From contig JAIOYV010000056.1 in assembly GCA_021740905.1 (NCBI GenBank), positions 1 to 44,696 of the forward strand: a stretch of 44,696 nt of DNA, written 5' to 3'. Positions 9,061 through 16,806 of this stretch are shown in pieces (within the stretch, counting starts at the first letter, position 1; every line of letters starts with the position of its first letter). Made by a program: the position numbers and the translations under genes. The DNA is from Bacteroidales bacterium. GTDB lineage: Bacteria > Bacteroidota > Bacteroidia > Bacteroidales > M50B96. The notes under the pieces were generated by a model, which was given only the letters and a program-made list of their open reading frames with translations, was not told where the DNA came from and ran no database searches.

Positions 9061-10171
9061 TGCTCGGATTTATTATGTCTTTTAATGATTTTAAAGAGCC
9101 TATAATAGTAACCTCTGTCCCTTCCTTGCATGCCTGAAACAATTTATCCATATCTTCATTTTCCAATGCGATACATCCATCGGTCCAATCCGTGCCCTTG
9201 CCGCCATGTCCGTGAATTTCGATAAGGTTTCCAATTTTGGCATTTTTTTTAAGCCCTCCATTTTTCTTGTTGAATAAAAATCTTTTGTGATCCTCCTCAT
9301 TGGGGTAATTCAACAGGAAGGCCTTATGATACCTGGTCGAATTGCTCGATTTTTTAGCTACAATTTTATATGTTCCCTCAGGGGTTGATTTATCACCCTG
9401 ATAGTTTTTATCCCCGATCCAGTTAGGACCCAATTCAATATTGAAAATATCTTGTAATTCACCATTCTTGTATAGCAGGCATTTCCTGGCCTGTTTGTCG
9501 ACCAGGATGCAAGTGGTCTTATTTTTTTTTGAATTGTGGATTGCCTTTTCTGCCCAGTCTTCCCAATTCGGGAATTCCGAGAAATAGTTGGTAAGTATTT
9601 TTTTTGAGTAGGCTGTGGTTTGGTTGATGCAAAGTTCGGCGGAATCGATTTTTTTGGCAGCATGTTGGAAATCTTCTTTTCGAAAAGCCATATTTGCTTC
9701 CTCTGTCAAGAGGTTGGCATCAATCAGTTTTTTTCGATGCTCCTCGTTAAGCGGTACGGTCCGGTAAATAGTCATGTAACGCGCAATTTGATCCTGTACT
9801 TTTTTAATTTGCCCGGTCAATAAATCTTTGATATTCCCCGAAGCTGTCCGGGCTTCTTCAATCGAAGCTAAAGCGGTTTTGCTGGCTTCATCGGCATATC
9901 GTTTAGCCAGGCTATAATCCCTGGTGATAAATAGCTTCTCATTTTCCGTCTGCCAGCTGCTCATGGCCGAGTCGTAATATTGTTTGGCTTTGGCTAACAA
10001 TCGGCTTGCATACAAGGATGAATTCAGTCTTTCGGCCTCGACAAGGTTTTCCCTTGCTTCCTTTATTTCGAGTATGGGCGGTTGTTGCCACGATATAGCA
10101 ATGTATGCAACCAAAATTAAAGAGAGTATGATAAGCCCCAAGGCCAATTTCAAAAATTTCTTTTTTGTCAT
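9053..10171 (-). CDS. L,D-transpeptidase-family protein with N-terminal helical domain
   Basis: The protein has 372 residues. A membrane anchor (about 8-27) precedes a helical domain over about 35-200 with DUF4398-like heptads ('EARENLVEAE', 'YDSAMSSW', 'DYSLAKRYADEA'). A YkuD domain follows at about 220-365. The active-site segment reads 'IEIHGHGG...DWTDGCIAL' with Cys333; Asp replaces the usual His before Gly-Cys. This DWTxGC form resembles the YafK-like (COG3034) branch, which includes an enzyme that detaches lipoprotein from peptidoglycan, so hydrolysis as well as transpeptidation is possible. It is first in the overlapping three-gene run. The helical domain resembles the lipoprotein encoded just upstream at 10255-10884, suggesting a shared partner or direct interaction (inference). 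Confidence 0.87.
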   Translation of the reverse strand: MTKKKFLKLALGLIILSLILVAYIAISWQQPPILEIKEARENLVEAERLNSSLYASRLLAKAKQYYDSAMSSWQTENEKLFITRDYSLAKRYADEASKTALASIEEARTASGNIKDLLTGQIKKVQDQIARYMTIYRTVPLNEEHRKKLIDANLLTEEANMAFRKEDFQHAAKKIDSAELCINQTTAYSKKILTNYFSEFPNWEDWAEKAIHNSKKNKTTCILVDKQARKCLLYKNGELQDIFNIELGPNWIGDKNYQGDKSTPEGTYKIVAKKSSNSTRYHKAFLLNYPNEEDHKRFLFNKKNGGLKKNAKIGNLIEIHGHGGKGTDWTDGCIALENEDMDKLFQACKEGTEVTIIGSLKSLKDIINPSNE

Positions 10172-10192
10172 AATTTGAAAAACATTCCAAGT

Positions 10193-10224
10193 ATTAAAAA
10201 ACCCCGGAAGGAAACCATCCGGGG
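10193..10224 (-). terminator. Rho-independent terminator of the lysine-tailed lipoprotein gene
   Basis: The stem arms CCCCGGA (10202-10208) and TCCGGGG (10218-10224) flank a 9-nt loop. On the minus strand they are followed by a T-rich tail (plus-strand run of A at 10196-10201). The site lies between the lipoprotein gene and the L,D-transpeptidase run. Confidence 0.85.
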
Positions 10225-10254
10225 TCTAGCAATATTCAATCCGTTAAATTATAC

Positions 10255-10884
10255 CTATTTTTTCTTAGCACTTTTTACAGGTTTCTTTTTGGCCTGAACC
10301 TTGGCAATTACATCTTTCAATTCCATATTGATGGAGTTAGCCTTTATCTTGGTTGCCTTTACCTTTGTAAGAACAGGCATAAGCTCGCCGTTTTGAAGCA
10401 TGGTATTGGCTTCTATAACGCTTGCATCAATGGCATTGATTTCATCCGAAATGGCCAATAAAGCGGAAGCCCCTTCTTTTCCTTTTGGTGCTTCTGCTAC
10501 CAATTTTTTGTTGTCTTCGTTTAAAGAAGTGATCTGTGCGATAGCAGCCCCAATCTCGTTTTTCAATTCTTCTTTCCGTGCATCTGTTTTAGTCACAAGC
10601 TCCTGGGCATATTGAGTTACACCAGCAAGTTTTACTTTGGCCTCATCGTACTTCTTAAAGAATTTTGATTTCTGGGTCTCGATACTCTCCATGGCAGCTT
10701 TCATCGAATCTTGCAAAGCAATAAAATCTTCTTGAACATACATTTCGGCCCCAGCAGTTTTGGCATTCTCAACGGCTGTATTTGCTTGATCAATTTCAAC
10801 TTGTGGCATCTTGGCACATCCAGTCAATAATAATGCGGCCAATCCTAAAGTGCTTACTCCTACTAAAAATTTGTTTTTCATCAT
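10255..10884 (-). CDS. Coiled-coil lipoprotein with lysine-rich C-terminus (DUF4398-like)
   Basis: The protein has 209 residues. The lipobox is 'LLTGCAKM' with the Cys at about residue 23. The mature protein is almost entirely predicted helix with heptad-like spacing and few prolines. Residues 30-110 have the repeated Ala/Tyr pattern of DUF4398-type domains and resemble the helical N-domain of the L,D-transpeptidase encoded downstream. The C-terminus is strongly basic ('KKKPVKSAKKK') and ends in lysine. Lysine at the very end is what L,D-transpeptidases link to peptidoglycan in Braun lipoprotein, so a wall-tethering role is plausible but inferred. The gene has its own strong terminator, which suggests higher expression than the genes behind it. 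A second Met sits at residue 2. Confidence 0.85.
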   Translation of the reverse strand: MMKNKFLVGVSTLGLAALLLTGCAKMPQVEIDQANTAVENAKTAGAEMYVQEDFIALQDSMKAAMESIETQKSKFFKKYDEAKVKLAGVTQYAQELVTKTDARKEELKNEIGAAIAQITSLNEDNKKLVAEAPKGKEGASALLAISDEINAIDASVIEANTMLQNGELMPVLTKVKATKIKANSINMELKDVIAKVQAKKKPVKSAKKK

Positions 10885-11129
10885 TTAATGTATTAATTGT
10901 TAACTATTAAAATTTATTCATTTTTCTTTTACCCGATCAACCCCTTTTCTTTTATCAAGTCGATCCTAATTTAACTTTTCTATTTTTCGTAATTTAGACG
11001 AGGCATCAATTCAAGGTAACACAATCTCATATTATTTTTTTTCTTTCATCATTTTCTTGGTTATTTTCATTTAATTTGTTTTGTATTATGACGGTAGGAA
11101 GTAATTTGGTAACCAATTTATTTTTGAAA

Positions 11130-11705
11130 ATGAAAAACGAAAGCCTAAGTTCCTTAAAGGATGATGATATTATCAATAAGATAAGGGATAGTGGCAATAC
11201 GAAATATTTCGAAGTTCTATATAAAAGATATTACCCCAAGGTGCTCGACAAATGTTATGGCCTAACAAAAAATAGAAGTATTGCCAAAGAATTAGCAGAA
11301 GATATTTTCTCCAAAACGTATGAAAAACTAAACACATTCAAACATCTGTCGTCCTTCTCCTCTTGGTTGTACTCGCTTACTTACAACCATTGCATTGATT
11401 ATCTGCGCGAAAAGAAAAAATTACACTACCCTAGTTGGAACCGGGAAAACGAAATACCTGAAATTATCGATGAAACCGATGAGTCAGTCGATTCGATCAA
11501 TTACGAAAACTTTCTCGTTGTCCTCGAACTAATACACACCGAAGAAAAAGCTTTGTTGCTGATGAAATACCAGGATAATCTATCCATAAAACAAATTAGC
11601 ACTGCCCTAAGGATCAGTGAAGATGCAACCAAGATGCGCCTGAAAAGAGCCAGATCGAGGGTGATTTATACATACACGCAAAAATTTTTAGTCACTCAAA
11701 ATTAG
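11130..11705 (+). CDS. ECF-type RNA polymerase sigma factor
   Basis: From the Met at 11130 the protein has 191 residues. Region 2 covers about 15-85 ('ELAEDIFSKTYEKL', 'FSSWLYSLTYNHCIDYLREKKK') and region 4 about 125-180 ('EKALLLMKYQDNLSIKQISTALRISEDATKMRLKRAR'), with a helix-turn-helix. The linker is short and acidic, as in ECF factors. Earlier in-frame starts exist (TTG 11076, ATG 11088), but the 18 extra residues are not sigma-like and a candidate promoter (TTG at about 11057, a TTGTTTTG-like -7 near 11078) would start transcripts after them. No anti-sigma gene follows; the neighbour is a small PepSY-like protein 43 nt downstream. Confidence 0.87.
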   Translation: MKNESLSSLKDDDIINKIRDSGNTKYFEVLYKRYYPKVLDKCYGLTKNRSIAKELAEDIFSKTYEKLNTFKHLSSFSSWLYSLTYNHCIDYLREKKKLHYPSWNRENEIPEIIDETDESVDSINYENFLVVLELIHTEEKALLLMKYQDNLSIKQISTALRISEDATKMRLKRARSRVIYTYTQKFLVTQN

Positions 11706-11748
11706 TTACCTCAACAACTTTTTGCGTCAACATACAAAATAGTTTACA

Positions 11749-12147
11749 ATGGACGAATTTTTACAAAAGGTGATACAAGGGGATCAGTTTACCCCACCCG
11801 ATATATGTTTGCAGGTCTTGTACGAGAATTTTAAGGATGCCATCAATGTAGAATGGCTACATAGAAAAACACACTACGAGGCCATTTTTTATCAGGACAA
11901 TATTGAATTCATTGCAGTTTTTAGCATAGATGGACAGCTCGAAGAATACAAAATGTATTTGCCCGATAATTTTCTGCCTGAAACCATAAAACACTATCTT
12001 GAAAGCAAGGGCGAAATAATGAACCTGGTATTGATAAACAAAGGAAATTGCATTTTCTACGAAGCCATCATCAGAGACAAAGAGTTAAATCGCTCACTTG
12101 TTTTATTGAGCGACCTGGGAAAAGTGATTGAGGAAAAACTACTATAA
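11749..12147 (+). CDS. Small PepSY-like (PF11396-like) protein without signal peptide
   Basis: The protein has 132 residues. Its core, 'INVEWLHRKTHYEAIFYQDN' followed by 'FSIDGQLEEYKMYLP', matches the strand pattern of PepSY-like (beta-lactamase-inhibitor-like) proteins: a Trp strand, an aromatic strand, a 'DG' turn and 'LP' before a helix. Most such Bacteroidota proteins are exported, but this one has no signal peptide and should be cytoplasmic. It lies 43 nt after an ECF sigma gene on the same strand and takes the place where an anti-sigma factor usually sits. A sigma-modulating role is inference. The fold call is moderate; the coding call is good. Confidence 0.7.
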   Translation: MDEFLQKVIQGDQFTPPDICLQVLYENFKDAINVEWLHRKTHYEAIFYQDNIEFIAVFSIDGQLEEYKMYLPDNFLPETIKHYLESKGEIMNLVLINKGNCIFYEAIIRDKELNRSLVLLSDLGKVIEEKLL

Positions 12148-12321
12148 TTACGAGTCCTGAGGTTTGAAACCACAGAGATATACCCTATGAAATATGAACA
12201 ACATCTTCAAAATTGGAATTGGCCTAATTTGAATTCGGTCCGGCAATCCTGAATTTTAGGTGAGTGTGCCGAATACGGGCAAACTGTAGACAGTTGACAA
12301 CCGACCAAGAATCAATGGCAA

Positions 12322-13239
12322 CTAAAGGCTGTTAAAGGATAACTGTTCGCTAATAAAATTCTTTATTCTTTCAAAATCCTTCACATCGAACCAATGGATG
12401 TTTTTGTCGCGTGAAAACCATGTGATTTGCCGCTTGGCATATCGGCGACTATTCCGTTTTATCAGTTCAATAGCTGTGTCGAGGTTATGTTTGCCATCGA
12501 AGAAATCGAAAAGTTCCTTATATCCCACTGTTTTTAAACCGTTCAGTTTTTTATAGGGATAAAATTGTTTGGCTTCATCCAATAAGCCCTGATCCATCAT
12601 CAAATCTACGCGCCGGTTTATTTTTTCGTAAAGTTCCTGCCGGTCGGTATTGAGGCCAATTTTTACAATTTCAAAAGGTCTTTTTAAGTGAATATGATTG
12701 TGAAAAGCAGAAAATGGTTTTCCTGTTGAAAGGCAAACTTCGACTGCCCGGATAATGCGTTTTGGGTTCTTTAGGTCGATGCGGGAATAATGCTCGGGGT
12801 CTAGTTTTTTTAGGTCGAAGCGAAGGCTATCGATGCCTTCTTTCTCCCAACGCTGCAACACCTGTTCCCTTATTTCGGGCAGCACGTCGGGGATATCGTC
12901 GATTCCATTGCACACTGCATCGACATAAAGACCTGAACCTCCTACCAAAAAGGCAAAACCATTTTTTGCGAATAGTCCTTCGAGTATTTGCAGACAATCC
13001 ATTTCGAATTTATGCACATTGTAATAATCGAAAATAGAAATATTGCCAATCAGGTGGTGAGGAATTTCATTAAGTTCGTCGGGGGTTGGGGCAGCTGTGC
13101 CAATTTTCAATTCTTTGTAAAATTGTCTCGAATCGGACGAAATAATCTCTGTCTCGAAATGTTTGGCCAATCGGATGCTAAGACCTGTTTTTCCTATCCC
13201 GGTAGGGCCAACTATTACAAAAAGGTAGTTTTTATTCAT
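12322..13239 (-). CDS. miaA: tRNA dimethylallyltransferase
   Basis: The protein has 305 residues, normal for the family. MiaA adds a dimethylallyl group to N6 of A37 in tRNAs that read codons starting with U. The P-loop is 'GPTGIGKT' (about 11-18). It is followed by 'SSDSRQFYKELKIGTAAP', the family's DSRQ substrate motif, and by 'LVGGSGLYVDAV'. The C-terminal 'RYAKRQITWFSRD' is the conserved tRNA-binding segment. It lies 102 nt beyond the stop of the PRiA4_ORF3-like gene on the same strand. Confidence 0.96.
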   Translation of the reverse strand: MNKNYLFVIVGPTGIGKTGLSIRLAKHFETEIISSDSRQFYKELKIGTAAPTPDELNEIPHHLIGNISIFDYYNVHKFEMDCLQILEGLFAKNGFAFLVGGSGLYVDAVCNGIDDIPDVLPEIREQVLQRWEKEGIDSLRFDLKKLDPEHYSRIDLKNPKRIIRAVEVCLSTGKPFSAFHNHIHLKRPFEIVKIGLNTDRQELYEKINRRVDLMMDQGLLDEAKQFYPYKKLNGLKTVGYKELFDFFDGKHNLDTAIELIKRNSRRYAKRQITWFSRDKNIHWFDVKDFERIKNFISEQLSFNSL

Positions 13240-13341
13240 TCCAATATTTTCTCAGCCTCTTTTGTTGAGGATTCCGAATTAACCTAACCGTAAACGGAAT
13301 ATAAATTCAGCCCAGATTATTCAATAATAAATAATCATATA

Positions 13342-13863
13342 CTAACTGACAGCCTCATCCGAGTAGTCGTCCAACTCGCTGATGTCAAAATCCTGGTCAG
13401 AATCATCGAAATCGTCCGAATCGAAGAAATCATCCTCGGGCAATTCGTCGTTTATTTTGATTTGTACAGGGGTCATACCTTCCGATATTATGCAGCGAGG
13501 GAATTCTACTTTTGGATTTCTGTCAATCAATTCCACCAGTTCGATAAAAAATGCCCTTTCAGAAAAGAAATCGAAAATATACAACAGGCGTTGTCCTTTA
13601 TCGTTAATGTATTTCGACAATGTGGCATTTTTCATTTCAACCTTTTCCTCGCCCATTCCTTCACCCATATCGAGCAAAGTTATTTCCTGCCCTTTTTCCC
13701 AACTTTCGTCGGAAAGAAAAAACGAACACATCTGAGACTGATCATAGCCTACTGATTCTTGAATAGCATTGTGAAAATCGAGAAATGATTGACTGGAAAA
13801 GACTTCAATTTCACGTAAAAAATCCTCTTCTTCATTCGACAAAATCCTGAATCTGTAAATCAT
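13342..13863 (-). CDS. PRiA4_ORF3-like (PF07929) protein
   Basis: With the start at 13863 the protein has 173 residues and begins 'MIYRFRILSNEEEDFLREIEV', the usual N-terminus of this Bacteroidota group. A further 33 in-frame codons upstream (to 13962) encode no conserved sequence and are left out. 'FLDFHNAIQESVGYDQSQM' followed by 'SFFLSDESWEKGQEITL' and 'LLYIFDFFSERAFFIELVEL' matches the IS1096 passenger TnpR / plasmid pRiA4b ORF-3 fold, whose function is unknown in chromosomal copies. The C-terminal 40 residues are very acidic ('DDFFDSDDFDDSDQDFD'). No transposase is near, so it is a resident gene rather than a mobile-element passenger. Confidence 0.85.
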   Translation of the reverse strand: MIYRFRILSNEEEDFLREIEVFSSQSFLDFHNAIQESVGYDQSQMCSFFLSDESWEKGQEITLLDMGEGMGEEKVEMKNATLSKYINDKGQRLLYIFDFFSERAFFIELVELIDRNPKVEFPRCIISEGMTPVQIKINDELPEDDFFDSDDFDDSDQDFDISELDDYSDEAVS

Positions 13864-14030
13864 GGCACAATCTATTAGGTACAACCAACTAAACATTAAA
13901 ACCTGGCAAATATACAAATAGGCACTTATATATTGTATGGGCGACTCATTATAATACGGCATCCCTTTTTTGCATATTATCTAGCCTGATTAATTCATAA
14001 GTTTTTCGTCATGAGAAGTCAAAATACAAA

Positions 14031-14113
14031 GAATAAAGGTGAGCGCAGGTTTTCGACTCGCAAATGTAGCCGTAGTTACATTGAGAATCGGGAAACGAGC
14101 ATTGCCTTTATTC
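14031..14113. other. Long imperfect hairpin (possible structured RNA or palindromic repeat)
   Basis: The ends form a perfect 9-nt inverted repeat: GAATAAAGG at 14031-14039 and CCTTTATTC at 14105-14113. Inside, GTTTTC/GGAAAC, CTC/GAG and AATGTA/TACATT pair in register, giving a stem of about 80 nt with a small apical loop (GCCGTAGT). The surrounding 530 nt (13864-14395) hold no other supported gene. One strand also encodes a 41-codon ORF (ATG at 14011, TAG ending about 14136) that spans the hairpin and is basic and Cys-containing; I do not call it a gene. Confidence 0.55.
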
Positions 14114-14334
14114 AAAGTAGTTTGGCTTCGGAATAGATCAATTTGTGAATTAATCAGGCTAGGTCTATTTCAACAAAGATTTAATGCTATTTCACTTTGA
14201 CTTTTGTGAAAAATTTCGAGCTTTCGAGTTTATAAACCTTATGTCTTTCTAGGACCTTAGCAGCCCAGAACGAACACCATCCTTCAGCCCCATTGCACTA
14301 CACGACTATGAGATTGAAGAAATTTAATAAGGTT

Positions 14335-14370
14335 AAAAAAAAGCAGAGATGAAATACTATACATCTCTGC
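14335..14370 (-). terminator. Rho-independent terminator of glnN
   Basis: Perfect 9-nt arms GCAGAGATG (14343-14351) and CATCTCTGC (14362-14370) flank a 10-nt loop. On the minus strand the stem is followed by eight T residues (A run at 14335-14342). It starts 25 nt after the glnN stop codon. Confidence 0.92.
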
Positions 14371-14395
14371 CCATTTTTACAATTTATTTCAAAAA

Positions 14396-16585
14396 TTATC
14401 TAGTAAACAACAGCTCCCTATACTTTGGCAAAGTCCATATTTCATCATCTACAATTAATTCCAATTTATCAATATGGTAGCGGATGCTCTCAAGATAGGG
14501 TTTCACCTTACGGGAATAGCCCTGGGCCTGGTCCATCACAGATTTGGTAGGGTTAAGATCCTTGCGTTCCTTCACCATATCGACCACCAATTTGCGGATG
14601 TAGCTAATATGTCTCGAAATTTTCTTGATGCTTTGCAAATGCGGGGTGGCCATCTCATCGTAGTCGGCGGTACCAAACAATTCCTTCAATCCCCGAACAT
14701 TTTCGATTAGATTATTCTGATACTTGATGGCGGTAGGGATAATGTGGTTTACGGCTAAATCGCCCAACACCCGCGACTCGATTTGAATACTTTTGATGTA
14801 ATTTTCAAGGCGGATTTCCTGACGGGCCACCAGTTCCCGATGGCTCAACACATGGTTGTCAGCAAAAAGAGCAACCGACTTTTCACTTAGGAAAGCTTTC
14901 AAAGCTTCTGGTACTTCGGCAATGTTGCTGAGTCCTCTTCTGGCTGCTTCGTCTTTCCATTCCTGACCATAGCCATTGCCTTCGAATCGGATTTTTTTTG
15001 ACTCTACAATATATTTCCGTAAAACCTGAAAAATAGCCTCATCGCGTTTAATATTTTTGGCGGTTAGGGCAGCAACATCTTTTACAAACTCACGCAATTG
15101 ATTGGCCATAGCAGTGTTTAGCGCAATCATTGGGGAGGATGGGTTAGCACTTGAACCCACAGCCCGGAACTCGAACCGGTTTCCAGTAAAGGCAAAAGGA
15201 GATGTACGGTTCCGATCCGTATTATCAAGTAGAATCTCGGGTATTTTGCCAATGTCGAGTTTTAACTCGGCTTTTTCATCGGGGCTCATTTTTTTCGAAC
15301 TCACCCGAGCTTCAATATCATCGAGGGTTTGTGAGATATGCTTGCCCAGGAAAACCGAAATTATTGCAGGAGGTGCTTCGTTAGCTCCTAGGCGATGTTC
15401 GTTGCCTGGCGAAACAATGCTGGCACGGATCAGGTCGGCATGGTCGTGTACGGCTTTAACGGTATTGACAAGAAAGGTAAGGAACTGCATATTTTTCTTG
15501 GGGGTTTTTCCGGGCGAAAGCAAATTAACACCGGTGTCGGTGCTCATCGACCAATTGTTGTGTTTGCCCGATCCGTTCACACCCTTGTAGGGTTTTTCGT
15601 GCAATAGCACCCTGAACTTATGCTTTCGCGCAACTCCTGCCATCAAATCCATGAACAACTGGTTGTGATCTACCGCTAGGTTGGCTTCTTCGTAAACAGG
15701 GGCCGCCTCAAACTGATTCGGGGCAACCTCGTTGTGCCGGGTTTTAATTGGGATGCCTAATCGCAGTGACTCTACCTCCAATTCTTGCATAAAGGCAAAT
15801 GCCCTATCGGGGATCGAACCAAAATAATGATCTTCCAATTGCTGGTCTTTCGCCGATGAATGACCCATCAGTGTGCGACCAGTTAATATCAGGTCAGGGC
15901 GTGCATAATATAATGCCTCATCAACCAGGAAGTATTCTTGCTCCCAGCCCAGGTTTGCATTTACTTTGGTAACATTTTTATCGTACATCTGGCAAACCTC
16001 AACTGCCGCTTTATCCAATGCGGCCAACGATTTCAGCAAGGGTGTTTTGTAATCCAATGCTTCGCCTGTATAGGAAACAAATATGGTGGGTATACACAAA
16101 GTTTTCTCGATAAGAAAAGCCGGAGAACTGGGGTCCCAGGCGGTGTAGCCACGGGCCTCAAAAGTGTTCCGTATGCCCCCGCTCGGAAAACTCGAGGCAT
16201 CGGGTTCTTGCTGCACAAGCATATCGCCATCGAATTTTTCGAGAACACTGCCCTCCGAGGAAGGCTCGAAAAAGGCATCATGCTTTTCGGCGGTTGCCCC
16301 ATTTAGGGGTTGAAACCAATGTGTATAGTGGGTTACACCCTTACCAACAGCCCAGGATTTCATGCCCGAAGCAATCTGATTGGCAATGCGACGGTCTATC
16401 CTCTTGCCATGTTCCCTGGCTTCCAAAACTGCCTTGTATGCTTCTTCCGATAAATAGGCCTGCATTGCCTTTGTGGTGAAAACATTTTCGGCGAAGTAGT
16501 CCGAAGCTTTTCCTTCGGGCATAACCACTTTTATAGGTTGGCGGGAAAAAATTTCCTGCATTGCATTGAATCGTAAAATTGCCAT
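14396..16585 (-). CDS. glnN: Glutamine synthetase type III
   Basis: The protein has 729 residues, the size of GSIII enzymes and far longer than GSI. It makes glutamine from glutamate, ammonia and ATP. GSIII signatures are present: 'GWEQEYFLVDEALYYARPDL' (metal-binding Glu), 'KTRHNEVAPNQFEAAP', 'NGSGKHNNWSMST' and 'NRTSPFAFTGNRFEFRAVGSS'. GSIII is typical of Bacteroidota and cyanobacteria and forms dodecamers. The gene is monocistronic, with a strong terminator. A -7-like TACTTTTG on the minus strand lies 22-30 nt upstream of the ATG (16608-16615); no clear -33 element accompanies it. Confidence 0.97.
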   Translation of the reverse strand: MAILRFNAMQEIFSRQPIKVVMPEGKASDYFAENVFTTKAMQAYLSEEAYKAVLEAREHGKRIDRRIANQIASGMKSWAVGKGVTHYTHWFQPLNGATAEKHDAFFEPSSEGSVLEKFDGDMLVQQEPDASSFPSGGIRNTFEARGYTAWDPSSPAFLIEKTLCIPTIFVSYTGEALDYKTPLLKSLAALDKAAVEVCQMYDKNVTKVNANLGWEQEYFLVDEALYYARPDLILTGRTLMGHSSAKDQQLEDHYFGSIPDRAFAFMQELEVESLRLGIPIKTRHNEVAPNQFEAAPVYEEANLAVDHNQLFMDLMAGVARKHKFRVLLHEKPYKGVNGSGKHNNWSMSTDTGVNLLSPGKTPKKNMQFLTFLVNTVKAVHDHADLIRASIVSPGNEHRLGANEAPPAIISVFLGKHISQTLDDIEARVSSKKMSPDEKAELKLDIGKIPEILLDNTDRNRTSPFAFTGNRFEFRAVGSSANPSSPMIALNTAMANQLREFVKDVAALTAKNIKRDEAIFQVLRKYIVESKKIRFEGNGYGQEWKDEAARRGLSNIAEVPEALKAFLSEKSVALFADNHVLSHRELVARQEIRLENYIKSIQIESRVLGDLAVNHIIPTAIKYQNNLIENVRGLKELFGTADYDEMATPHLQSIKKISRHISYIRKLVVDMVKERKDLNPTKSVMDQAQGYSRKVKPYLESIRYHIDKLELIVDDEIWTLPKYRELLFTR

Positions 16586-16607
16586 AATCTGAATTTATAA
16601 GTTTCGC

Positions 16608-16615
16608 CAAAAGTA
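16608..16615 (-). promoter_or_regulatory. Candidate -7 element for glnN
   Basis: The minus-strand reading TACTTTTG fits the Bacteroidota TAnnTTTG consensus. No convincing TTTG-like -33 box was found 17-19 nt upstream. Confidence 0.4.
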
Positions 16616-16757
16616 GTAGTAATATTTTACATACCCCCTATTTTTTCACATAGTTATTTAATATTATTATTAACATATTCTGAACACCCCCCCTTTATTT
16701 TTAATGATCGCATAGATTTACTGCATGTCAATATTCAAAGAGAGTAAAGTTAGAAGG

Positions 16758-16765
16758 TATCTTTG
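16758..16765 (+). promoter_or_regulatory. Candidate -7 element for the second ECF sigma gene
   Basis: TATCTTTG matches TAnnTTTG and would start transcription near 16772, shortly before the chosen ATG at 16807. The -33 region is not recognisable, so a non-housekeeping sigma could be used (inference). Confidence 0.4.
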
Positions 16766-16806
16766 CAATTGGAATTAGCATTCTTTTTTTGCAAAATCAT
16801 AATCTA

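Noticed and set aside
13342-13863. Mobile element passenger (IS1096 TnpR-like)
   Set aside because: No transposase, terminal repeats or target duplication nearby; the gene adjoins miaA as an ordinary chromosomal gene.
13864-13962. N-terminal extension of the PRiA4_ORF3-like gene
   Set aside because: The family normally begins at the MIYRFRI segment; the extra residues are not conserved.
14474-15590. Plus-strand frames opposite glnN
   Set aside because: Antisense shadows of a strongly conserved gene; no signal, domain or promoter of their own.
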